From: Sphingosinicella sp. YJ22
Lineage (GTDB): Bacteria > Pseudomonadota > Alphaproteobacteria > Sphingomonadales > Sphingomonadaceae
Direction of reading: 5' to 3'
Length of the DNA stretch: 64,000 nucleotides
NCBI RefSeq assembly: GCF_011320075.1
Contig: NZ_JAANPA010000007.1
Span: forward strand, 21,291 to 85,290
The notes below the pieces were generated by a model. That model made no database searches, was not told where the DNA came from, and saw only the letters and a list, made by a program, of their open reading frames with translations. This document shows, piece after piece, positions 18,924-29,138 of this stretch. The stretch's first letter is position 1. Every line of letters starts with the position of its first letter. The position numbers were made by a program, and so were the translations under genes.

Positions 18924-21900
18924 ATGCGTCACCTGCTGGCCTGCACCTGCCTGACCCCGGTCCTCCTCGCCGCGACCGGCACCCACGCCCTCGCCGAGCG
19001 CAGCGTGGCCACCGCGGTCACCGCGCCGATCCAGACCTCCACCGCGACCTCGGGCGCGCCGGACAATGTCGTCGTGACCAGCGCCGGCTCGATCAAGCTG
19101 GGCGGCGGTACCGGGGTCAACATCGACAGCAACAACAGTGTCAGCAACGCCGGTACGATCGAGATCCTCAACGGCAACGACTCGACCGGGATTCTCGCGC
19201 AGCCGGGACGCAGCGGCACCATCACCAACAGCGGCATCATCCGCCTCGCCGAGGATTACACGCCGGCCGACGCCGACAAGGACGGCGACACCGACGGCCC
19301 GTTCGCTCAGGGCCTGCGCCGCTACGGCATCCGAATCGCGCCGGGCGGCACCTTCACCGGCTCAATCGTCAATTCCGGGCGAATCGAGATCGAGGGCAAC
19401 CAGTCCGCCGGAATCGCGCTCGACAGCCGTCTCGCCGGCGCGCTGACCAGTGGCGGCACGATCGACGTGCTCGGCGACAACAGCTTCGGAATCCGCGCCG
19501 GCGAGGTCACCGGCAACGTCACGGTGAACGGCGCGGTCGGCGTGCGCGGGCACAACAGCGTCGGGGTGGCGCTGGACGGCGACATCGGCGGCGCGCTGGT
19601 CTTCCAGGGCAGCGTGTCGGCGACCGGCTACCGCTCGACGACGCCGCCGGCCGACGTGACCAAGCTCGACTCCGACGACCTCCTCCAGGGCGGCCCGGCG
19701 GTGCGCATCGGCGGCGACGTCGCCGGCGGCATCGTCTTCGCGGCGCCGCCGCCCAACAACAGCACCACCGACGACGACGAGGACGACGACGGCGTCAAGG
19801 ACGCCCAGGAAGGCACCGCCAACATCACCTCGGCCGGCGCCGCTCCGGCGGTTCTGATCGGCTCGCCGACCGACACCATCGCCATCGGCGCGGTGACCGG
19901 CAACGCCAACGGCCACGGCCTCGTCATCGAGGGCGGAATCACCGGAGTCGGAGTCTATGCCGGAGTCAACGGCACCGGCCTCCAGATCGGCGGGCTCGGC
20001 GGCAACGTCGCCATCGCCGGCGGAATGACGGTGAGCGGCACAGTCACGGCCACCTCCAACGGCGCCAACGCGACCGCCATCCGCATCGGCAGCGGCGCCA
20101 GCGTCCCGGCGGTCCGGGTCACCGGCGCGGTGCGCGCTCAGGGCGGCGGCGATTCCGGCGACCTCAGCCGCGCGGTCCAGATCGACTCCGGCGCGGCCGT
20201 CGCGACGATCCGCAACACCGGCCGCATCGAGGCGACCGCCGGCACCAACGGCGCGGCGGTCGCGATCGCCGACCTCAGCGGCGGAGTCACCCTCATCGAG
20301 AACAGCAACCTCATCGCCGCGGCGGGCGGCGCGGCCGCGACCCCGGCGATCGCCATCGACCTCAGCGCCAACACGTCCGGAGCGACGGTGCGCCAGGCCC
20401 GCCTCGCCGGCACCGGCACGCCGGTCCCCGCGATCATCGGCGAGATCCGCTTCGGCAGCGGCAACGACCTCCTCGAGGTCACCGACGGCACGATCTCCGG
20501 CCGGGCCGCGTTCGGCGCCGGCGCCGACCGCCTCGCGCTGTCCGGAGCCGCTCTGTTCAGCGGGGTCGCCGACTTCGGCGGCGGCGCCGACCGGCTCGAC
20601 ATCGGCGGCACCGCGCGCTTCGTCGGCAGCCTCGCCAATTCCGGCGGCCTCGACGTCGCGCTGGCCGGCGGCACGCTCCAGCTCACCAATGCCGGCGCGG
20701 TCGCGATCAACTCGCTGGCGGTCGGCAACGGCTCCACCCTCGGGGTCGACATCGACGGCGCGGCGGGGACCAACACCCGCTACGACGTCGCCGGCGCGGC
20801 GAGCTTCGGCACCGGCACGGAGATCCGCGTCCGCCTTCGCAACGTCAGCGAGGCGGCGGGCCGCTACGTCGTCGTCGACGCCGGCTCGCTGACCGCCGCC
20901 GGGGCGATCGGCTTCGACAGCGACACCTTGCCCTTCCTGTTCCGCGGCACGGTCGAGACCAACGCCGCGGCGGGCGAGGTCGCGGTCAACATCGCCCGCA
21001 AGACCGCAAGCGAGCTCGGCCTCAACGGTTCGGCGACTCGCGCCTATGACGCGGTGTTCGCCGCGCTCGATTCGGATGTCGACGTCGCCGGCGTGTTCCT
21101 CGGCCTCGCCAGCGGCGACGCGCTTCGCGCGCAGCTCACCCAGCTTCTTCCCGACCATGCCGGCGGCACCTTCGAGACCGTGACGCTGGGCTCGCGCACC
21201 ACCGCTCGCTTCCTCAACGACCCGCGCCCGGCGGGCACCGAGATGGGCGGCGGCTGGCGCTTGTGGATCCAGCAGGCGGGCTTCGGCACGTCCAAGGACC
21301 TCGGCGACACCGCGTCCTACGACGTCAGCGGCTGGGCCGCCTCGGGCGGGCTCGAGCGCGCGCTCGGCGCCGGCAGCCTCGGCGCCAGCCTCGCCTACGT
21401 CACCGGCTCCGATTCCGACGGCGAGAACGACAATTCGGTGCGCTCGGAGCAGTTCGAGCTCGCCGCCTACTGGCGCGGCACCTTCGGCCCGTTCCACGGC
21501 TTCGTCCGCGGCTCGGCGGCGCGCGTGTCGTTCGACTCGGCGCGGATCTTCACCGGCACCACCCAGGACGGCGAGGACGTCACCCGCACCACCAATGGCG
21601 AGTGGAACGGCACCCTGCTCTCGGCCGGCGCCGGCCTGTCCTACGACATCGCGCTGGGCGGGCTTCGTCTGCGCCCGTCGCTGGGCCTGGACTATTACCG
21701 CCTCAGCGAGGACGGCTATGCCGAGACCGGCGGCGGCGACGCCATCGACCTCATCGTCGACGGCCGCGACAGCGACGAGCTCGCCGGCACCGCGGCGCTC
21801 GCGCTCGGCATGGAATGGGGCAGCCGCGAGGCCGACCAGTTCTGGCTCCGCGCCGAGGCGGAGGGCGGCCGCCGCCAGATTCTCGCCGGGGCGCTCGGCG

Positions 21901-22091
21901 AGACGGTGGCGCGGTTCGGCGACGGCGACGACTTCACCCTTCAGCCGGAGGAGCGCAGTTCGGGCTGGACCGGCGCCCTGCGCCTCGTCGGCGGCCAGGG
22001 CGGCACGGTGATCGGCGCCGAGCTGCTCGCCGAGGAGCAGGACGGCCACGCCGCGGTCGGCGGCCGGATCTCGCTGGGCATCGGCTTCTAG
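18924..22091 (+). CDS. autotransporter (type V) outer-membrane protein
   Basis: A 1,055-aa protein: signal peptide (residues 1-27, HLLACTCLTPVLLAATGTHALA), a passenger of about 730 residues rich in Gly, Ala, Thr, Asn and Asp that looks like a parallel beta-helix (SAGSIKLGGGTGVN, NAGTIEILNGND), and a C-terminal autotransporter beta-barrel (about 790-1055) ending in LGIGF. Acidic segments DADKDGDTDGP and DDDEDDDGVKDAQEG resemble calcium-binding thrombospondin-type loops. No protease triad was recognised, so a surface or adhesive role is likely. It follows the sigma/FecR/transducer genes in the same direction after 109 nt and may be their target. Confidence 0.88.
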   Translation: MRHLLACTCLTPVLLAATGTHALAERSVATAVTAPIQTSTATSGAPDNVVVTSAGSIKLGGGTGVNIDSNNSVSNAGTIEILNGNDSTGILAQPGRSGTITNSGIIRLAEDYTPADADKDGDTDGPFAQGLRRYGIRIAPGGTFTGSIVNSGRIEIEGNQSAGIALDSRLAGALTSGGTIDVLGDNSFGIRAGEVTGNVTVNGAVGVRGHNSVGVALDGDIGGALVFQGSVSATGYRSTTPPADVTKLDSDDLLQGGPAVRIGGDVAGGIVFAAPPPNNSTTDDDEDDDGVKDAQEGTANITSAGAAPAVLIGSPTDTIAIGAVTGNANGHGLVIEGGITGVGVYAGVNGTGLQIGGLGGNVAIAGGMTVSGTVTATSNGANATAIRIGSGASVPAVRVTGAVRAQGGGDSGDLSRAVQIDSGAAVATIRNTGRIEATAGTNGAAVAIADLSGGVTLIENSNLIAAAGGAAATPAIAIDLSANTSGATVRQARLAGTGTPVPAIIGEIRFGSGNDLLEVTDGTISGRAAFGAGADRLALSGAALFSGVADFGGGADRLDIGGTARFVGSLANSGGLDVALAGGTLQLTNAGAVAINSLAVGNGSTLGVDIDGAAGTNTRYDVAGAASFGTGTEIRVRLRNVSEAAGRYVVVDAGSLTAAGAIGFDSDTLPFLFRGTVETNAAAGEVAVNIARKTASELGLNGSATRAYDAVFAALDSDVDVAGVFLGLASGDALRAQLTQLLPDHAGGTFETVTLGSRTTARFLNDPRPAGTEMGGGWRLWIQQAGFGTSKDLGDTASYDVSGWAASGGLERALGAGSLGASLAYVTGSDSDGENDNSVRSEQFELAAYWRGTFGPFHGFVRGSAARVSFDSARIFTGTTQDGEDVTRTTNGEWNGTLLSAGAGLSYDIALGGLRLRPSLGLDYYRLSEDGYAETGGGDAIDLIVDGRDSDELAGTAALALGMEWGSREADQFWLRAEAEGGRRQILAGALGETVARFGDGDDFTLQPEERSSGWTGALRLVGGQGGTVIGAELLAEEQDGHAAVGGRISLGIGF

Positions 22092-22106
22092 GGAGGAATG
22101 GATCGG

Positions 22107-22289
22107 CCCCTCCTCTTCAGAGGAGGGGTTGGGGGTGGAGGCGAGCGAGGGGGCTCGATGCCCCCGAGCGAGGTCCTGCAGCGGCTCAGGCCCATCGAGG
22201 GCCTTCGCCGCTCCCCACCCCTCGGTCCCCTCCCCTGAAGGGGAGGGGCTGAAAAAGGCCAACCCCTCCCCACCAGGGGGAGGGGCCTA
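22107..22289. repeat. REP-like repeat cluster in the 435-nt gap before the adhesin
   Basis: The gap 22092-22526 holds at least three hairpins of the CCCCTCC..GGAGGGG family: 22107-22130, around 22210-22246, and 22261-22289. They are joined by GGTTGGGGGTGGAG-type arms in both orientations. The remaining 22290-22526 has no coding signal; it is AT-richer around 22390-22450 and probably contains the adhesin promoter, but I cannot assign one. Confidence 0.65.
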
Positions 22290-22526
22290 GGGCGCCGGCG
22301 TGGCAGCCGTCGGCGCCCATCTTTTTGGCCAAGTCGAGCCAAGCTTAACTTAGCGCCGCGACTCGCGCCGATCTTGGACGGTTCGGCGGGGCGAGGAGGA
22401 ATAACCTAATAAATAGTGAATCATCCTAGCCGCTTGCCCTGAATCATGCATAACTCTCCCGCTGCGGCAGGGAGAGCCGCTTGAGTCGCGCGCTCTGGGC
22501 GTGAGCGCCTCGGTGGGGGATTTCAG

Positions 22527-25500
22527 ATGCCGGCCAATTTCAGCGTTCGTACGCGTTTCCAGCAATTCTTCGACGACCAGGACGGCGACAATTTCGGCGA
22601 TGCCGGCGACGTCATCCGCACCACGCTGACATTCGAGAATACCGGCGACGAGGCGCTCGACGTCTCCATCGAGGACCTGCTGAACGGCCTCACGCTGGTC
22701 CCCGGATCGGTCAAGATCGGCCCGATGGCGGTCGACGACGCCGCGACGATCAGCGGCAACACGCCGCAGACCTTCACCTTCGCCGAACTGCTCGGCAACG
22801 ACATCGATCCCGACGGCAGCAACGCGACGATGACGATCACCGGCGTGTCCGGCGCGGTCAACGGCACCGTCACCATCGACACGATCAACGAGACCGTCAC
22901 CTTCACGCCGAACACCGGCTTCACCGGCGCGGCGAGCTTCCAATATTCGGTCGCCGACGCCCAGGGCCTGACCAACGTCGCCGGCTACGAGGGCACGGTG
23001 AGCATCGATGTCGACGGCCTCGTCTGGTATGTCGACGCCAATTATGCCGGCGCCAACGGCGCTCCGGACGGCTCCTATCTCAAGCCGTTCACCAGCCTCG
23101 CCCCGCTGAACGGGGCCGGCGGCGCCGGCGACGTCGACGGCGCGAGCGACACCATCTTCGTCTACGCGCGCGGCGCCAACGCCTATAACAGCGGCATCGA
23201 GCTCGAGACCGGCCAGATCCTGCGCGGCGAGGGCGTGGCGGCCGACTTCATCGTCAACGGAATCAACGTCAGCTCGGTCCAGACCGACACCCAGATCGAA
23301 TATTCGACCTTCGGCGTCCAGCTCGCCCAGAACAACACGATCATGGGCATCGACCTAGTCGGCGAGGCGGCGGTCGCGGTCGGCATCCGCGACAATGGCG
23401 GAAGCGTCGGCAACCTCGTCATCTCCGACGTCGAGATCGACGGCCTCGGCCAGATGGTCGACATCGACAATGGCGGCGACCTCGACGTCACCTTCCAGTC
23501 GCTGACCTCGCACGCCTCGAGCGGCGCCGGCGGAGTCATCGATCTCGACGGCGTCACCGCCGGCACCGCGCTGACCGGCACCTTCACCGTCACCGGCTTC
23601 ACGACGATGGACAATGCGTCGGGCACCCACAACCAGGTCGGCATCTCGATCGGCGGCAACAACACCAACCTCACCGCCAGCTTCGCCGGCGGCACCTCGC
23701 TCAACATGGGCCCCAACGCGCTCGCGGCGGGCGTCGACCTCGGCAGCAACAGCGGCAGCACCAATTTCGCCGGCCTCGCCATCGCGACCCAGACCGCCAA
23801 CGGCTTCGTCGCCAACAATGCCGGCACGCTCACCGTCACCGGAGCGGGCAACTCGATCACCACCACGACCGGCCAGATTCTGAGCCTCAGCGGGACGGCG
23901 CTGGGCGGGTCTGGTGCGACCTTCACGGCGCTCGGGTCGAGTGGCGTGGTCACGACCAACGCCATTGGCCTGGTTAACCTCACCGGCGGCACCTTCAACG
24001 GCGGCAACGTCACGATCGCCGGCACCTCACTCAATCAGGGCATTTTCATCTCCGGCGGCTCGTCGAATATGCAGTTCGGCACCGTCACCATCGACAACAC
24101 CCAGGCCGGCGGCATCGACATTTCGAGCACCAGCGGCACGCTGACCTTCACGTCGGTGGACATCGACGGCACCGGCGGCCACGGTATCGTCATCGGCAGC
24201 GCCACCGGCGCAGTGACCGTGAGCGGCGGCTCGATCGGCAGCGCCAACGATCCGAACCTCGACGCCGTCAGGATCAACGGCGGCAGCGCCAACGTCACGA
24301 TCAACGCCAACCTCACCAACAGCACCGCCAACGTCGACATCGTCGACGTCAGCAACCGCACCGGCGGCACGGTCGCGTTCGGCGGCACGATCTCGAGCAC
24401 CGGCGGCGCGGGCGGCATCGATCTCGCCAGCAACGCCGGCACGATCAACTTCACCGGATCGCAGATCACCCTGACCACCGGCGGCAACACCGCGGTCAAC
24501 ATCACCAACAACAGTGCCGCGATCAATTTCACCGGCGGAAGCCTCGACATCACCACCACGAACGCGGCGGGCTTCTCGGCCAACGCGACCGGCGGCTCGG
24601 TCACCGTCACCGGCAGCAGCAACACGGTCAGCACCGGCGCCGGGATCGCGGTCAACATCCAGGGCACCGACATCGGCGCGGGCGGAGTGACGTTCAACAC
24701 CGTCAACACCAGCGGCGCGTCCAGCGGCATCATCCTCGCCAACACCGGCGCCGGCGGCTTCACCGTGGTCGGAACGGCGGGCGTCAACGGCTCGGGCGGT
24801 TCGATCCTCAACTCGACCGGGCACGGCATCGACCTCACGGGCACCACCAATGTCAGCCTCACCGGCGTGACCGTCACCGGCTCGGGCGGCAGCGGCATCA
24901 ACGGCAGCAACGTCAACGGCCTGTCGCTGACCAACGTGACGTCCAGCACCAACGGCAACGCGGTCGACGAGGGCGGCGTCTTCATCCTCAACGCCAGCGG
25001 CAATGTCTTCGTCACCAACTCGACGTTCAACGCCAATGCCGACGACAATTTCGCGATCCGCAACGACACCGGCTCGCTCAACTTCACCGCGACCGGATCG
25101 ACGTTCAGCAACAGCTACCAGGGCGCGTTCGGCGACGACAATCTGATCCTCCAGGCGAACAACACCGCCAACATCACCGCCTTGATCAGCGGAAACACCT
25201 TCCAGAACGCCGAGGGCGACCATTTCCAGTTCGCCACCAATCTCGGCGCGAGCGGCTCAAGCCACGTCACCTTCACCAACAACACGCTGACCAACAACCA
25301 GAGCTCGGCGGTGGTGCTGGGCAGCGGCGTGACGATCAGCCCGTCGGGCGGCGCCGACCTGCGCTTCCTCGCCTCCGGCAACACCATCAACGACACGATC
25401 TCCGGCTATTCGTTCAACGTCAACGCGATCGACACGAGCGGGTCGGCGCAGCTCGACATTACCATCCAGAACAACACGATCGGCACCAGCGGGGTCGTCG

Positions 25501-28500
25501 GGTCCGGTCCGGAGCAGTCGGGCGCGATCCAGGGCCGCATGACCGGCTCTGGCACGATGAACCTGCTGATCGACAACAACGACATTTTCGACTGGGGCAA
25601 CGGCAGCGCGATCGACATCTCGTCGGCCGCCGGCGCGACCAACGGCAGCGCCAGCATCATGAATGCGACGATCACCAACAATCTGGTGACCGGGCCGACC
25701 AGCAATGCGCTCCGCGCTCTTTTGGTCGGGGCGGGCGCGTCGGCGGGCACCCACAACAACATCATCCGGGTCACACTCGACAACAACGCCTTCGACAACA
25801 CTTATCCGGGCGCTCTGACCAACGACATGCGCTTCACGGTCTTCTCGAACGCGCAGATCCAGGCTCCGGGCTATGTCGGTGGAGGAGCCGACATAGCCGC
25901 TTTCCCGGCTCACATGGTGTCTCTCAACAGCCCGGGCACGGGCACCGCCAATGCCGCGGTCGGAGCGGGTGTCACCAACGGCTTCGCAAACACGCCGGGC
26001 GGCGCCAATCCGACGCTACCCAGCACGCCCAATCTGCCGCCGCCGCCGATGATGCTGGCGCCCGAGCCGCCGGCGCCGCCGATCCCCGACGCGGGCGACG
26101 GCAAGGACGAGCATACCGGCGACATCCCGCCGCCCGTCGACGACGGCGACACCGGCGGCACCGGCGACGGCGGCAAGGACGACCATGCCGGCGAGCTGCC
26201 GGACGACAATGCCCACCCGGTCATCGTCGACGACGGCGTGCTCAGCCAGGCCGAGCTCGACTATCTCGTCGACGCGGCGATCCAGCGCTGGATCGATGCG
26301 GGCGCCAGCGCCGAGCAGGTCGCGGCGATGCGCGCGGCGACCTTCGCGGTCGCCGACATGACCGGGGTCCAGCTCGGCATGAGCGACGGCTCGATCATCC
26401 ATATCGACAATGACGGCGGCCGCGCCGGCTGGTTCCTCGACACGACGCCGGGCGCCGACGAGGAATATGGCGGCACCGGCACCCGTCTCGTCGCCACCGT
26501 CGGGGCGGCGTCGCAGGGCGTCGACCTGTTGACCGTGCTGATGCACGAGCTCGGCCACCAGGCCGGCCTCGCCGACCATTACGACATCGCCGCGCGCGAC
26601 GACATCATGTACGGCTATGCCTATGAGGGCGAGCGGCGGCTGCCGGCCGACGGCCAGGCGGCGGGCGCGGTGCCGGGATCGATCCCGCACCCGGTGTTCC
26701 AATTGGGGCCGATCGTGGTCGGCACGGTGCCGGGCGACAACGCCTTCACCGTCCAATATGATGCGACGGTCAACGCGCCGACCGAGGACCGGCTCGTCAC
26801 CTATCACAGCAACGACGCCGACATCAGCTGGCGCGACGTGCCGGCCGGGGCGATCACCACGCAGAGCACCAATGCCAACTTGCTGGCGGTGGATTCGCTG
26901 AGCCTCGGCGACCAGATCTTCCTCGACGACAACGGCAACGGCATCTTCGACGCGGGCGACACCGGCATCGCCAATGTCAGCCTGACCCTGTTCGCCGACA
27001 CCAACAACAACGGCGTCTATGACGACGGCGTCGACGAGGCGATCAGCTTCCTCGACGACGGCGACGGAGTCTACGAGCCGGGCATCGACACCCCGGCCGC
27101 GGCGGGGACTCCGGGCGCGATCACGCTCACCGTCACCACCGACGCGAGCGGCCTCTACGCGTTCGATTATCTCGCGCCGGGCGACTATATCGTGCGGGTC
27201 GACGCGTCGAACTTCCTCTCGGGCGGAGCGCTCGAGGGCCTCACCGTCGTCGCCGCAGCGACCGATCCCGACGACAATGTCGACAACGACAATAATGGCC
27301 AGGCGTTCGCCGGCTATGCCGCGAGCCGCGCCATCCGCCTCGACCTCGACAGCGAGCCGACGGCGGGCCCGGGCAACGACACCAACAACACGCTCGACAT
27401 CGGCTTCGTGGACCCGAACTTCGCTCCGGAGATCACACTCGCCGACAGCACGGTGAGCGGCACCGAGGACACCGACCTCGTCTTCAACACCGCCAACGGC
27501 AATTTGATCAGCGTCGCCGACGCCGACGGCGACACGCTGACGGTCGACCTGACGGTGACGAACGGCCGGCTGACCCTGGCCGACACCAGCGGCCTGAGCG
27601 GCTTCACCGGCAACGGCACCGCGACCGTGCAACTGATCGGAACGGCCGCGGCGATCAACGCCGCGCTCGACGGCCTCGTCTATCGTGGCGGCCTCAACTA
27701 CCAGGGCGCCGACACGCTCAGCATCGAGGCGGACGACGGGGTCCTGAACGACACCGACAGCGTCGCCATTACACTGGCCGACGACGGCAGGATCAACGGC
27801 GACAGCGGCGACAACGTTCTCACCGGCACTCCTCAGGCCGACACGTTCGTGGTCGGTCAGGGCGGCAACGACACGATCAGCGCGCTGGCCGGCAACGACA
27901 TCCTCTATTTCGGCGGCGCCCTCACCGCCGACGACAACGTCACCGGCGGCCCGGATGTCGATACGATCGTCCTCCAGGGCGACTATAGCGGCGGCCTGGT
28001 CCTCGACGGCTCGATCACGGGCATCGAGCGGATCTCGATGCTCGCCGGCTCCAACACCGCGTTCGGCGATCCGGGGACCAACCTCTACGATTACGACCTC
28101 ACCATCGACGACGCCAATTTCGCCGCGGGCCTTCAGGTCCGGATCAACGCCGCGGCCTTGCTCGCCGGCGAGGATTTCACGTTCGACGGCTCCGCCGAAA
28201 CCGACGCGAAGTTCGTCGTCTACGGGGGCAGGGGGTTGGACGACCTCACCGGCGGCGACGGCAACGACATCTTCTTCTTCGCCGAGGGCGGCCGCTTCGC
28301 CGCGGGCGACGTGGTGAACGGCGGCGACGGCTATGACGGCATGTTCCTGCGCGGCAATTACACGATCGACTTCACCCAGGCCGGCTTTGCCGGGGCTCTT
28401 GCCAACCTCGAGAATCTGACTGTCTCCGGGGCGGCCGACGAGCGCTACGCCCGCGGCGGCGGCACCGAGTTCGATTACTCGATCACCTGGGACGGCGACC

Positions 28501-29021
28501 TGCTCGCCGCCGGAGCGACGATGACGATCAACGGCGCCACGCTGGGGTCCGAGGAAAGCCTGGCGTTCAACGGGTCGGACGAGACGAATGGACATTTCCG
28601 GCTGTTCGGCGGCGCGGGCAACGACGTGCTGACCGGCGGCGCCGGCAACGACCTCATCCTGGGCGGGCTCAGGGGCGACACCCTGACCGGCGGGGCCGGC
28701 AACGACATCTTCCGCTACGATTCGGTGGCCGACTCGAACTCGACGGAACGCGACGGCATTCAGGACTTCAACAGCGGCGACCTGATCGACCTGTCGAGGA
28801 TCGACGCCAACGCTCTGGTCGGAGGCAATCAGGCCTTCAATTTCGTCGGCAACGCCGCCTTCAGCAACACCGCGGGAGAGCTTCGCTTCGAGAATATCTC
28901 GCTGGGCGGACCGATCTGGCTGATCCAGGGCGATACCAACGGCGACGGGGTCTCCGACTTCGAGGTGGTGCTGGTGATCAGCCCGCCCGATCCGATCACG
29001 GCCGGCGACTTCATCCTGTAA
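22527..29021 (+). CDS. large RTX adhesin with beta-helix, metallopeptidase-like, SdrD-B and calcium-binding repeats
   Basis: A 2,164-aa surface protein without signal peptide, as expected for a type I secretion substrate. Domains in order: a DUF11/cadherin-like part (about 1-160, NDIDPDGSNATMTITGVSG); a long right-handed beta-helix (about 165-1150); a Pro-rich linker (about 1170-1230); a metzincin-like domain with HELGHQAGLADH at 1340-1351 and a Met-turn DDIMYGY around M1361; an SdrD-B domain (about 1459-1590, LGDQIFLDDNGNGIFDAGD); a cadherin-like repeat (about 1640-1750); and RTX nonapeptides (about 1770-1800 and 2020-2065, GGAGNDLILGG) with a C-terminal secretion region. The ATG has GGTGGGGGA upstream. 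No HlyB/HlyD/TolC genes are nearby. Confidence 0.85.
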   Translation: MPANFSVRTRFQQFFDDQDGDNFGDAGDVIRTTLTFENTGDEALDVSIEDLLNGLTLVPGSVKIGPMAVDDAATISGNTPQTFTFAELLGNDIDPDGSNATMTITGVSGAVNGTVTIDTINETVTFTPNTGFTGAASFQYSVADAQGLTNVAGYEGTVSIDVDGLVWYVDANYAGANGAPDGSYLKPFTSLAPLNGAGGAGDVDGASDTIFVYARGANAYNSGIELETGQILRGEGVAADFIVNGINVSSVQTDTQIEYSTFGVQLAQNNTIMGIDLVGEAAVAVGIRDNGGSVGNLVISDVEIDGLGQMVDIDNGGDLDVTFQSLTSHASSGAGGVIDLDGVTAGTALTGTFTVTGFTTMDNASGTHNQVGISIGGNNTNLTASFAGGTSLNMGPNALAAGVDLGSNSGSTNFAGLAIATQTANGFVANNAGTLTVTGAGNSITTTTGQILSLSGTALGGSGATFTALGSSGVVTTNAIGLVNLTGGTFNGGNVTIAGTSLNQGIFISGGSSNMQFGTVTIDNTQAGGIDISSTSGTLTFTSVDIDGTGGHGIVIGSATGAVTVSGGSIGSANDPNLDAVRINGGSANVTINANLTNSTANVDIVDVSNRTGGTVAFGGTISSTGGAGGIDLASNAGTINFTGSQITLTTGGNTAVNITNNSAAINFTGGSLDITTTNAAGFSANATGGSVTVTGSSNTVSTGAGIAVNIQGTDIGAGGVTFNTVNTSGASSGIILANTGAGGFTVVGTAGVNGSGGSILNSTGHGIDLTGTTNVSLTGVTVTGSGGSGINGSNVNGLSLTNVTSSTNGNAVDEGGVFILNASGNVFVTNSTFNANADDNFAIRNDTGSLNFTATGSTFSNSYQGAFGDDNLILQANNTANITALISGNTFQNAEGDHFQFATNLGASGSSHVTFTNNTLTNNQSSAVVLGSGVTISPSGGADLRFLASGNTINDTISGYSFNVNAIDTSGSAQLDITIQNNTIGTSGVVGSGPEQSGAIQGRMTGSGTMNLLIDNNDIFDWGNGSAIDISSAAGATNGSASIMNATITNNLVTGPTSNALRALLVGAGASAGTHNNIIRVTLDNNAFDNTYPGALTNDMRFTVFSNAQIQAPGYVGGGADIAAFPAHMVSLNSPGTGTANAAVGAGVTNGFANTPGGANPTLPSTPNLPPPPMMLAPEPPAPPIPDAGDGKDEHTGDIPPPVDDGDTGGTGDGGKDDHAGELPDDNAHPVIVDDGVLSQAELDYLVDAAIQRWIDAGASAEQVAAMRAATFAVADMTGVQLGMSDGSIIHIDNDGGRAGWFLDTTPGADEEYGGTGTRLVATVGAASQGVDLLTVLMHELGHQAGLADHYDIAARDDIMYGYAYEGERRLPADGQAAGAVPGSIPHPVFQLGPIVVGTVPGDNAFTVQYDATVNAPTEDRLVTYHSNDADISWRDVPAGAITTQSTNANLLAVDSLSLGDQIFLDDNGNGIFDAGDTGIANVSLTLFADTNNNGVYDDGVDEAISFLDDGDGVYEPGIDTPAAAGTPGAITLTVTTDASGLYAFDYLAPGDYIVRVDASNFLSGGALEGLTVVAAATDPDDNVDNDNNGQAFAGYAASRAIRLDLDSEPTAGPGNDTNNTLDIGFVDPNFAPEITLADSTVSGTEDTDLVFNTANGNLISVADADGDTLTVDLTVTNGRLTLADTSGLSGFTGNGTATVQLIGTAAAINAALDGLVYRGGLNYQGADTLSIEADDGVLNDTDSVAITLADDGRINGDSGDNVLTGTPQADTFVVGQGGNDTISALAGNDILYFGGALTADDNVTGGPDVDTIVLQGDYSGGLVLDGSITGIERISMLAGSNTAFGDPGTNLYDYDLTIDDANFAAGLQVRINAAALLAGEDFTFDGSAETDAKFVVYGGRGLDDLTGGDGNDIFFFAEGGRFAAGDVVNGGDGYDGMFLRGNYTIDFTQAGFAGALANLENLTVSGAADERYARGGGTEFDYSITWDGDLLAAGATMTINGATLGSEESLAFNGSDETNGHFRLFGGAGNDVLTGGAGNDLILGGLRGDTLTGGAGNDIFRYDSVADSNSTERDGIQDFNSGDLIDLSRIDANALVGGNQAFNFVGNAAFSNTAGELRFENISLGGPIWLIQGDTNGDGVSDFEVVLVISPPDPITAGDFIL

Positions 29022-29036
29022 CGACCCGCAGACAGG

Positions 29037-29061
29037 GGGGGGCTGCCATAGGCAGCCTCCC
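29037..29061 (+). terminator. hairpin after the adhesin gene
   Basis: GGGGGGCTGCC-ATA-GGCAGCCTCCC forms an 11-bp stem (one G-U pair) with a 3-nt loop, 16 nt after the adhesin stop. No T-tract follows, so it may be a weak terminator or an mRNA 3'-end stabiliser. Confidence 0.5.
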
Positions 29062-29071
29062 TGAAGCCGGA

Positions 29072-29107
29072 AATCAGCCGGAAGTGGGAAAATCAGCCGG
29101 AGCGGGA
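29072..29107. repeat. two-copy tandem repeat downstream of the RiPP precursor
   Basis: Two near-identical units starting AATCAGCCGGA (29072-29090 and 29091-29108) differ by one deletion and one substitution. They lie between the adhesin hairpin and the convergent RiPP precursor stop. The function is unknown; slippage duplication is the simplest explanation. Confidence 0.5.
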
Positions 29108-29138
29108 ATCGGGGCGGCGCCTGCCGCCTCCCGAGACG

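Noticed and set aside
19362..22262. A 966-codon open frame on the minus strand
   Set aside because: It is the antisense shadow of the autotransporter; low-complexity, with no recognisable fold and no ribosome-binding site.
26016..28595. An 859-codon minus-strand frame within the adhesin gene
   Set aside because: Shadow of the RTX adhesin; composition is typical of the complement of Asp/Gly-rich coding sequence.
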